NCBI GenBank assembly: GCA_002898995.1
Contig: BEIM01000051.1
Location: forward strand, 1-12,687
DNA length: 12,687 nt
Direction of reading: 5' to 3'
Source of the DNA: a bacterium HR36
Lineage (GTDB): Bacteria; Planctomycetota; Planctomycetia; Gemmatales; HRBIN36
The notes below the pieces were generated by a model that searched no databases, was not told the DNA's origin, and saw only the letters and a program-made list of their open reading frames with translations. Positions 6,881 to 12,687 of the stretch are shown one piece after another (positions within the stretch are counted from its first letter, which is position 1; every line of letters begins with the position of its first letter). The position numbers and the translations under genes were made by a program.

Positions 6881-7558
6881 GTGCGATACGAATTGATAGC
6901 CCCTGGCCCCTTTGCCATGCTCAAAGTCTGCCTGGATTACGGGGAATCGCTGAAGGCCGAAGCCGGCGCTATGATCGCCAAATCCGACACCGTGGACGTG
7001 TACGGCAAAATGGAAGGCGGTTTCCTAAAAGGGCTGACGCGCATGCTGGCAGGCGAATCGTTCTTTTTCCAAACACTTACCGCCAGCCGGGGGCCTGGCG
7101 AAGTGCTGCTCGCCCACGCCATCCCAGGGGACATTTATCCGATTCCCCTCGATGGTAGCGGCGACTATATTCTGCAAAAAGATGGTTTCTTCGCCGCCAC
7201 AGCTGAGGTGGACATCAGCACCAAGGTGCAGAATCTTTGGAAAGGTTTGTTCTCTGGGGAAGGCTTTTTTGTGCTGCGGGCCAGTGGCGCCGGTACGCTG
7301 TTTGTTAGCTCCTATGGCATGATTCACCCGCTCGACCTCGGCGATGGCCAGGAGATGGTCGTGGACAACGGTCATCTGGTCGCCTGGCCGGCTAGTATGG
7401 ATTACAAGATCGAAAAGGCCTCCAGCGGCTGGATTTCCAGTTTGACTTCGGGAGAAGGGTTAGTGTGTCGGTTCCGCGGGCCGGGACGCGTTTTCATTCA
7501 GAGTCGCAATCCCACAGGTTTCGCCGCCTGGATTATGCAATTGCTGCCGCGGAAATAA
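6881..7558 (+). CDS. AIM24 / TIGR00266 family protein
   Basis: The 225 residues show the repeated glycine-rich beta-strand pattern of the AIM24 (formerly DUF124) family: an opening like YELIAPGPFAMLKVCL, then EAGAMIAKSD, a central GLTRMLAGESFFFQTLTA, and a closing half with LWKGLFSGEGFFVLRASGAG, VDNGHLVAWPASMDYKIEKA and GEGLVCRFRGPGRVFIQSRN. The fold is an all-beta trimeric barrel related to tryptophan RNA-binding attenuator-like folds. The bacterial function is not established; the yeast namesake is mitochondrial. There is no signal peptide or membrane segment. The start is a GTG at 6881 placed 7 nt after a strong AAGGAGG (6867-6873). A competing ATG at 6874 is in another frame. The 168 bp after alaS contain no obvious terminator. 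Confidence 0.88.
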   Translation: MRYELIAPGPFAMLKVCLDYGESLKAEAGAMIAKSDTVDVYGKMEGGFLKGLTRMLAGESFFFQTLTASRGPGEVLLAHAIPGDIYPIPLDGSGDYILQKDGFFAATAEVDISTKVQNLWKGLFSGEGFFVLRASGAGTLFVSSYGMIHPLDLGDGQEMVVDNGHLVAWPASMDYKIEKASSGWISSLTSGEGLVCRFRGPGRVFIQSRNPTGFAAWIMQLLPRK

Positions 7559-7693
7559 TGCCGGCCAGTAACACTGCCAGTCTGCTTTCGGCAACTAGCT
7601 CCATACTGGTGCCTCACTGCCACGCGCTATGAGCCTGACTCAAAATAGTCCCCTTATTCGGCGCAGCAAGCAACAGCCCATCAGAGAGCGGCG

Positions 7694-7711
7694 GGTGTCA
7701 GCCTGCCGTGT
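7694..7711 (+). repeat. 18-bp intergenic repeat, copy before the DUF309 gene
   Basis: GGTGTCAGCCTGCCGTGT is identical at 17 of 18 positions to 12118-12135. It lies 51 bp before the DUF309 start codon and in the same direction. The rest of the surrounding 204-bp gap shows no gene. Confidence 0.6.
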
Positions 7712-7762
7712 CTGCAACCCGGATTAGATTCGGGCGGGGTTAGGGGAGCGAAAGGGATTCTC

Positions 7763-8182
7763 ATGGCTGATTATGACCCGCGATACCTGGCAGGCGTGCG
7801 TTTGTTCAATGAGGAAGCGTTCTTCGAGGCACACGAGGTTTGGGAAGGTTTGTGGCTGGAAACGAGCGGCGAGGCAAAACGGTTTTACCAGGGGCTTATT
7901 CAAGCGGCGGTGTGCCTGCTACATCTGAGCAATCGCAACTATCGCGGCGCAGCCCGGCTATACCACTCGGCCCGCCAATACATGCAAGCCTACGGTCGCC
8001 ACTATCTCGGCCTCGATATCGAGGAGTTCTGGCGGAAAATGGAAGCAACCTGTCGGCCCTATCTGGAGTCAAAGCAACCGCCAGCGGAAGAACCAGCCGT
8101 TTATCCGCAAATCTCCCTGCACCCGGAACCCGTGTCCTGGCCCGCTCCTGAGACCTTCCTGCCCGGCGAAGAAGAGAGCTAG
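7763..8182 (+). CDS. DUF309 domain protein
   Basis: The 139-residue cytosolic protein carries the DUF309 signature: FNEEAFFEAHEVWEGLWLE (15-33), followed by KRFYQGLIQAAVCLLHL (39-55) and a second helical pair ending FWRKMEATCRPYL. The invariant-looking Glu22, His24, Glu25 and Glu28 are the kind of cluster that could bind a metal, though the biochemical role of the family is unknown. Residues after about 105 are Pro/Glu-rich and probably disordered. The ATG follows GGGAGCGAAAGGGA, a moderate ribosome site. It ends 19 bp from the stop of the opposite-strand phosphorylase gene. I see no terminator hairpin in that gap. Confidence 0.9.
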   Translation: MADYDPRYLAGVRLFNEEAFFEAHEVWEGLWLETSGEAKRFYQGLIQAAVCLLHLSNRNYRGAARLYHSARQYMQAYGRHYLGLDIEEFWRKMEATCRPYLESKQPPAEEPAVYPQISLHPEPVSWPAPETFLPGEEES

Positions 8183-8201
8183 GTGGTGTGGCCGAATGTC
8201 G

Positions 8202-10865
8202 TTATCCCCAGGTGACCAGGCCGAACACCAAAGGATTGATGGGGTTTTTCGGTTTCGGAAGGATGCGGACGGCGAAACCATGCTGGCCGCTGCTGTCGCA
8301 GAGGAGATAGCCGACGTAAAGATGTCGTCCGTCGCCGAGGGCGCCAGTGTGAGCCATGCTCACCGTTTGCGGCGTGGCAATCTCACCCAGAGAATCCACC
8401 CGCCCGTGATACAACTGGACTTCCACATCTTCAGGAGACAAGGGGCCGAGGTGCACCCGCGCTTGGACTTCAATCTCCTGGCCGACCGCAATTCCTTCGA
8501 GATGATCCGCCTCGACATGTTCGATCCGTATACCCGACCAATTTTGCATAACCTTGCGGCGCCAGGCAGCTAAGGAGCGCACGGGTTCGAGATTGCCCCC
8601 ATAAAGTTCGGCGTAGTGTAACCAAGCCGGCCAGTAGCAGCGTTCCATATACTCCTGAAGCATGCGGTGGGTGTTAAAGACAGGGGTGATCGTTTGCATA
8701 GAACGTTTCATCATGCGGATCCAGCCGCGGGGCAAACCGTCGCCCCCACGGTTGTAGAAGAGCGGTACGATTTCTTGTTCGAGCAGGTCATAGATAGCGC
8801 GGCTCTCGACTTCGTCCTGGTAGTTGAGATCACTGTATTCCTCGCCGGCGCCAATGGCCCAGCCATTGTCGGTTTGGTAGCCTTCGCACCACCAGCCATC
8901 CAGGATGCTCAAGTTCAGGCCGCCGTTGATCGCTACTTTCATACCACTGGTGCCGGAAGCCTCTAAAGGACGGCGGGGATTATTGAGCCAAAGGTCCACC
9001 CCTTGCACCAAGGAACGAGCCAGGCTGTAATCGTAATCCTCGAGGAAAACGATGCGGCGACGAAACTCCGGCCGGCGGGCCACGTGGACAATCTGTGCGA
9101 TCAGTTCCTTGCCGCCGTGATCGCGGGGATGCGCTTTGCCCGCAAAGATGATTTGCACAGGGCGGTCTTTGTTATTGAGAATTTTGTCGAGCCGTTCGAG
9201 GTTGCGGAGAATTAGGGTAGCCCGTTTGTAAGTGGCGAATCGGCGGGCAAACCCGATGGTCAGCGCCTCAGGATCGAGCACTTCCTCCGCCCGAGCAATT
9301 TCCGCGGGAGGTGCACCGCGGCGGCGCAATTGCCATTTCAGACGCTCTCGTGCCAGAATGACCAAGCGTTCGCGGCGGCGTTCGTGCGTCCGCCATAACT
9401 CGGCGTCGGGAATGTTTTCGACCCGCTTCCAGATGCCATGGTCGGCCAAGCGGTTCCGCCAATCCAGGCCCAGATACCGCTCGAAAAGGAGATTCATGTC
9501 GCGGCTGACCCAGGTAGGCGTGTGGACGCCGTTGGTGATCGCAATAATCGGCACCTCGTTTTCGGGCAATTGCGGCCAGAGTCCCCGCCACATCCGCCGC
9601 GCCACTTTTCCGTGCAGCTGGCTGACGCCGTTGCTGATATGCGATAACTTCAAGGCGAGCACGGCCATACTGAAAGGCTCGTTGGCGTCGTGGGGATTCT
9701 GCCGACCTAACGCCAGTAACTGGTGGCGATCAATTTTCAGTCGGCTGAGATAGGCCGACAAGTAATGCTCCACCAGTCCTGGGGGGAACAGGTCTATACC
9801 CGCAGGAACCGGCGTATGTGTGGTGAACAGATTCCCTGCCGTTACCCATTCCCGAGCCTCGTCAAAGCTCAGTCCGTATTTTTCCATCGCCTGACCGATG
9901 CGCTCCAGCGCCAGGAACGCCGAGTGCCCCTCGTTCATATGGCAAACGCTGGGCGACAATCCTAAGGCATCCAAAGCGCGCAAACCGCCGATCCCTAATA
10001 CCATTTCCTGGCGAATCCGCATATCCTGATCCCCGCCATACAGCTGGCCGGTGATCTCGCGGTCGGCGGTACTGTTCTGCGAAACATTGGTGTCCAGTAG
10101 ATACAAGGCCACTCGGCCTACCTGAATACGCCAGATGCGGGCATACACCTCGCGGTCGGGAAAGGGCACGGAAATCAGGATGGGACGACCGTATTTGTCC
10201 AGTTCTGGCAGAACGGGCAGATGAAAGAAGTCGTTTTCCGGATACTTTTCCTGCTGCCAACCGTCCACGTTGAGGTACTGGCGAAAATAGCCCATACGAT
10301 ACATCAACCCGACGCCCATTAACGGCAGGCCGAGGTCGCTGGCCGATTTGAGATGATCCCCTGCCAGCACTCCCAGGCCGCCTGAGTACACTGGGAGGCT
10401 TTCGTGCAAGCCAAACTCCATGCTGAAATAAGCGATGCGGAACTCTGCCTGGCCGAAACCTTCCTGCTGCTGGTAAACGCGGGCCGGTTCGGGAACATCT
10501 TGCGATCGTTCGACCTGTCCGTCCCCCTGGGGGGCCGCAGCCGTTTGCAGGCGGCGCTGATAGGTCTCCTGGTACCAGGTCGGTGCCTGCATGTATTCGT
10601 GGAAAGCACGAAGCACACGTTCCAGGTGGGCCATAAATCCTTCGTCGTTCGCCAGTGCTTCCAACCGGCTCTGGTCCAGGACGCCCAGCAGCTTGACCAC
10701 GTTATGCTCAACTTCTTCAAAGAGATGCTCATCCATGCGGCGGAACAGCTGCACCGCCTCGGAATTCCAGGTCCACCACAGATTGTACGCCAATTCGCGC
10801 AGCGGGCGCAGCGGTTCAGGTAGGCGCGGCGAAACCACAAACGTCCTCAGGGGTATCCCTGTCAT
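8202..10865 (-). CDS. glgP: Alpha-glucan (glycogen/maltodextrin) phosphorylase with DUF3417 domain
   Basis: This GT35 family enzyme removes terminal glucose from alpha-1,4-glucans as glucose-1-phosphate using pyridoxal phosphate. The 887 residues match the TIGR02094-type branch: a DUF3417 region at the N-terminus (about 14-125, with LRELAYNLWWTWNSEA), then the phosphorylase core starting at FRIAYFSMEFGLHESLPVYS and SGGLGVLAGDH (161-171). HMNEGHSAFLALERIG (309-324), GNLFTTHTPVPAGID (344-358), TNGVHTPTW (444-452) and GFARRFATYKRA (538-549) are conserved core blocks. The PLP-binding lysine is Lys643 in EASGTSGMK (635-643). A C-terminal beta-rich tail (about 775-887) is typical of the DUF3417 subgroup. 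There is no signal peptide. The gene is alone on its strand and converges on DUF309. No branching or debranching enzyme is visible nearby. The ribosome site is A/G-rich (AAAGGATA) just before the ATG. Confidence 0.96.
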   Translation of the reverse strand: MTGIPLRTFVVSPRLPEPLRPLRELAYNLWWTWNSEAVQLFRRMDEHLFEEVEHNVVKLLGVLDQSRLEALANDEGFMAHLERVLRAFHEYMQAPTWYQETYQRRLQTAAAPQGDGQVERSQDVPEPARVYQQQEGFGQAEFRIAYFSMEFGLHESLPVYSGGLGVLAGDHLKSASDLGLPLMGVGLMYRMGYFRQYLNVDGWQQEKYPENDFFHLPVLPELDKYGRPILISVPFPDREVYARIWRIQVGRVALYLLDTNVSQNSTADREITGQLYGGDQDMRIRQEMVLGIGGLRALDALGLSPSVCHMNEGHSAFLALERIGQAMEKYGLSFDEAREWVTAGNLFTTHTPVPAGIDLFPPGLVEHYLSAYLSRLKIDRHQLLALGRQNPHDANEPFSMAVLALKLSHISNGVSQLHGKVARRMWRGLWPQLPENEVPIIAITNGVHTPTWVSRDMNLLFERYLGLDWRNRLADHGIWKRVENIPDAELWRTHERRRERLVILARERLKWQLRRRGAPPAEIARAEEVLDPEALTIGFARRFATYKRATLILRNLERLDKILNNKDRPVQIIFAGKAHPRDHGGKELIAQIVHVARRPEFRRRIVFLEDYDYSLARSLVQGVDLWLNNPRRPLEASGTSGMKVAINGGLNLSILDGWWCEGYQTDNGWAIGAGEEYSDLNYQDEVESRAIYDLLEQEIVPLFYNRGGDGLPRGWIRMMKRSMQTITPVFNTHRMLQEYMERCYWPAWLHYAELYGGNLEPVRSLAAWRRKVMQNWSGIRIEHVEADHLEGIAVGQEIEVQARVHLGPLSPEDVEVQLYHGRVDSLGEIATPQTVSMAHTGALGDGRHLYVGYLLCDSSGQHGFAVRILPKPKNPINPLVFGLVTWG

Positions 10866-10884
10866 TGCCTATCCTTTACTATGT

Positions 10885-10901
10885 CGGCAGGCGGACGCCT
10901 G
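10885..10901 (-). repeat. Minus-strand copy of the GTCAGCC motif with a small palindrome
   Basis: On the minus strand, 10896-10885 reads GTCCGCCTGCCG, which is 11 of 12 to GTCAGCCTGCCG. It sits about 20 bp before the phosphorylase start and in the same direction. It overlaps a perfect dyad CAGGCG-GA-CGCCTG (10888-10901), which the other copies do not have, so the resemblance may be partly coincidental. Confidence 0.35.
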
Positions 10902-10932
10902 TCCCCCGTGCTTGTGAGACATCACTCAAGCC

Positions 10933-10974
10933 AAGCGGCCGAGACAAGGAGCCGGCTAGTATGCTCGGCCGCTT
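10933..10974. promoter_or_regulatory. Perfect 11-bp inverted repeat upstream of glgP
   Basis: AAGCGGCCGAG (10933-10943) and CTCGGCCGCTT (10964-10974) are exact reverse complements around a 20-nt spacer that itself contains GCCGGC. It lies 68 bp upstream of the phosphorylase ATG. Neither direction is followed by a U-run, so I favour a structured glgP leader or an operator over a terminator. The 296-bp gap from 10866 to 11161 contains no gene. Confidence 0.6.
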
Positions 10975-11026
10975 TCGCGAGTTGGCATTTTGTCCCCGCG
11001 CTAGCATATTGTGTGTAAGAGCCTAA

Positions 11027-11104
11027 GCCGAATTTACCGGCCAGCAGTGGCCCCGACTGGCACCACCAGCAGCCGCTATACTCCTTCCACTACCTAAATT
11101 CGGC
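11027..11104. promoter_or_regulatory. 10-bp long-range inverted repeat before the decarboxylase gene
   Basis: GCCGAATTTA (11027-11036) and TAAATTCGGC (11095-11104) are exact reverse complements. Within the 58-nt spacer is a second dyad, GGCCA-GCAG-TGGCC (11039-11052). TATACT at 11077-11082 could be a -10 element, without a clear -35. The arrangement could be a leader structure or a pair of operator half-sites flanking a promoter. Confidence 0.4.
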
Positions 11105-11161
11105 ATCCGCGCCAGATATCGCAGGCCACTCCCGGTCAGGCCTCTTTAGGGGATTGTCGCC

Positions 11162-12100
11162 GTGCGCATCGTTATTACTGGCGGAGCGGGCTTTATCGGC
11201 TCGCACCTGTGCGAACGCTTCCTGCAGGATGGCCACGAGGTGGTGTGCATAGATAATTTTATCACCGGCACCTACGCCAATATCGTGCCGTTTCTGGATT
11301 GTCCGCGCTTCACTCTCATTACCCATGACATTTGCAAGCCTCTGTACGTGGATGGCCCCGTAGATGCCGTGCTACATTTTGCTTCGCCCGCCAGCCCCAT
11401 TGACTACATGCGCTATCCGATTCAGACGCTCAAGGTCGGTTCGCTAGGCACACACAACGCCCTGGGACTGGCGCGTGCGAAAAGCGCCCGCTTCCTGCTC
11501 GCCAGCACTAGCGAGGTCTATGGTGACCCCCAGGTGCATCCGCAAGCGGAAGATTATTGGGGCCACGTCAATCCTATTGGTGTCCGCGGCGTCTATGACG
11601 AAGCCAAACGCTTCGCGGAGGCGATGACGATGGCCTATCATCGGTGCCACGGCCTGCGCACCCATATTGCCCGCATTTTCAATACCTACGGCCCACGCAT
11701 GCGCCTCGATGACGGTCGGGCCTTGCCCAACTTTATGGGGCAAGCCTTACGGGGCGAACCCTTGACGGTTTACGGCGACGGTTCTCAGACCCGCAGCTTT
11801 TGCTACATTGACGATCTGGTGGAAGGGCTGGTGCGGCTGCTGTGGACTGATTGCGCCGAACCCGTCAACCTTGGAAATCCCGAAGAGGTCACCATCCTGG
11901 AATTTGCCCGCGAAATCCTGGAACTAACAGGCGGCAAAAGCCAGATCGTCTTCTGCCCGCTGCCTCAAGACGATCCCCGCGTCCGCCGCCCCGACATTAC
12001 GCGGGCCCGGCAACTGTTGGGTTGGGAGCCGAAGGTCCCCCGCCGCGAAGGCCTACAACGCACCCTCGACTATTTCCGCCGCATCATGCATGCCGGATAA
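11162..12100 (+). CDS. UDP-glucuronate decarboxylase (UDP-xylose synthase)
   Basis: This extended short-chain dehydrogenase would convert UDP-glucuronate to UDP-xylose with bound NAD, supplying a pentose donor for envelope or exopolysaccharide glycans. The 312 residues are usual for soluble bacterial members. Residues 7-13 (GGAGFIG) form the NAD Rossmann loop, and Asp31 ends strand 2. STSEVYGD (115-122) carries the catalytic Ser/Thr-Glu region, and YDEAK (Tyr145, Lys149) is the catalytic pair. HFASPASPIDYMRYP (72-86), NPIGVRGVYDEAKR (137-150), NTYGPRM (174-180) and DDPRVRRPD (270-278) separate it from epimerases and dTDP-glucose dehydratases. It starts with GTG, 8 nt after AGGGGA (11148-11153). 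The next gene begins 60 bp downstream on the same strand. No UDP-glucose dehydrogenase is in view. Confidence 0.93.
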   Translation: MRIVITGGAGFIGSHLCERFLQDGHEVVCIDNFITGTYANIVPFLDCPRFTLITHDICKPLYVDGPVDAVLHFASPASPIDYMRYPIQTLKVGSLGTHNALGLARAKSARFLLASTSEVYGDPQVHPQAEDYWGHVNPIGVRGVYDEAKRFAEAMTMAYHRCHGLRTHIARIFNTYGPRMRLDDGRALPNFMGQALRGEPLTVYGDGSQTRSFCYIDDLVEGLVRLLWTDCAEPVNLGNPEEVTILEFAREILELTGGKSQIVFCPLPQDDPRVRRPDITRARQLLGWEPKVPRREGLQRTLDYFRRIMHAG

Positions 12101-12117
12101 CACCTTTCGAAGCAGCA

Positions 12118-12135
12118 GGTGTCAGCCCGCCGTGT
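12118..12135 (+). repeat. 18-bp intergenic repeat, copy before the TIM-barrel gene
   Basis: GGTGTCAGCCCGCCGTGT differs by one base from 7694-7711. It lies in the 60-bp gap after the decarboxylase, 25 bp before the next ATG and in the same direction. Confidence 0.6.
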
Positions 12136-12160
12136 AACGCACAGCTACGGAGATTCCGTC

Positions 12161-12687
12161 ATGCGCTTGGGTCTGATCAACTCCGCCTGGGTACAAGCCG
12201 GCCGTGACACTGCTTGGGGCATCCGCATGACCAAAGAGATCGGCTTCGACACCATTGACATCTTCGCCGATCCGCTCGATATGGACGTCCGCGAACGGTG
12301 TTTGATCAAACGCGAATGCGACCGCGTCGGTTTGCCCATTGTCAGCATCGCCTGCGTCGCCCTCGGCCTGGTGGATTTCAATCGTTCCGTGCAACGGTTC
12401 CATCTCCAACGCTGCCAGGCCTACCTCGACCTGGCTTACGAATACGAGGCCAAGAATGTCCTTCTGGTCTTGGGCGAATATGTTTGGCAGCAGGAAGTCA
12501 TTCCACCGCAAGAGCAATGGCGCAGCGCTGTCGCAAACCTCCGCCGCCTCGGCGACTATGCGGCTAATCTCGGTTTGCAAATCGCACTCGAGCTGGAACC
12601 TTTCAAATTGTCCCTGCTCAACAATGTAGACCGTATGGTGGCTTTTCTGGCGGAGGTCAACCATCCGGCCGTTCGAGCCAACATAGA
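12161..12687 (+). CDS. Sugar isomerase/epimerase-like TIM barrel, truncated at the window edge
   Basis: There are 175 open codons with no stop before the edge. The translation begins MRLGLINSAWVQAGRDTAWG and continues with TKEIGFDTIDIFADP, VGLPIVSIACVALGL, AYEYEAKNVLLVLGEY, a helical LRRLGDYAANLGLQ, IALELEPFKLS and VNHPAVRANI. Alternating strands and helices with a strand ending in Glu-x-Glu (ALELEPF) are characteristic of the xylose isomerase-like / AP endonuclease 2 superfamily, where such glutamates bind a divalent metal. These are sugar or inositol isomerases and epimerases; the substrate cannot be told from half a barrel. GGAG (12149-12152) supports the ATG at 12161. The 60-bp spacing suggests co-transcription with the decarboxylase gene. 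Confidence 0.88.
   Translation, partial: MRLGLINSAWVQAGRDTAWGIRMTKEIGFDTIDIFADPLDMDVRERCLIKRECDRVGLPIVSIACVALGLVDFNRSVQRFHLQRCQAYLDLAYEYEAKNVLLVLGEYVWQQEVIPPQEQWRSAVANLRRLGDYAANLGLQIALELEPFKLSLLNNVDRMVAFLAEVNHPAVRANI

Noticed and set aside
6874..7158. Frame starting with ATG at 6874 that overlaps the AIM24 gene
   Set aside because: The GTG at 6881 has the better ribosome-site spacing and gives a full family match; the other frame is a basic, unrecognisable shadow.
8575..8600. GGGTTCGAGAT, resembling a tRNA T-arm
   Set aside because: It lies inside the phosphorylase coding sequence, and no acceptor stem or anticodon arm surrounds it.

Overview
The window looks like the chromosome of a Planctomycete, probably of the Pirellulales type. 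This is an inference from sequence style, not a search result. The pointers are a short 'NDRRAQIERGRKAG' protein of a kind I associate with Planctomycetes, a membrane-anchored multi-domain c-type cytochrome, an alanyl-tRNA synthetase with eukaryote/Bacteroidetes-like signature blocks, loosely packed genes separated by 60-680 bp gaps, and moderately high GC. It is mostly an ordinary housekeeping region. I see no transposase, integrase, phage gene, tRNA, rRNA or CRISPR array.

Layout. Positions 1-10 hold only the first codons of a minus-strand gene with a good Shine-Dalgarno site. Divergent from it is a membrane-anchored cytochrome c (217-1542) with two CXXCH sites and one heme-like site whose histidine is replaced by serine. 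A gene-poor stretch of about 680 bp follows (1543-2222), with coding-looking fragments in shifting frames that may be a decayed gene. Next are a 66-residue protein (2223-2423) and, convergent with it and sharing a CTAG stop, a CBS-CBS-PP2C phosphatase (2420-3610, minus). A 369-bp hairpin-rich gap precedes alaS (3980-6712). Downstream on the same strand are an AIM24/TIGR00266 protein (6881-7558) and a DUF309 protein (7763-8182). A DUF3417-containing alpha-glucan phosphorylase (8202-10865, minus) converges on DUF309. Across a structured 296-bp divergent gap lie a UDP-glucuronate decarboxylase (11162-12100) and a sugar isomerase/epimerase-like TIM barrel (12161 to the edge, truncated).

How the genes work together. 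Only loose themes are supported. The right-hand third concerns sugars: glucan phosphorolysis to glucose-1-phosphate, UDP-xylose formation, and a probable sugar isomerase/epimerase. The middle is translation (alaS) plus two poorly characterised genes. The left is electron transfer and signalling. Only the decarboxylase/TIM-barrel pair is close enough for a likely operon.

The most interesting non-coding signals are a short motif close to GTCAGCCTGCCG found upstream of four different genes, each time in the direction of the gene, and several strong inverted repeats in leaders: a run of hairpins before alaS, an 11-bp stem before the phosphorylase, and a 10-bp long-range stem before the decarboxylase. 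I found no convincing undescribed multi-gene system.
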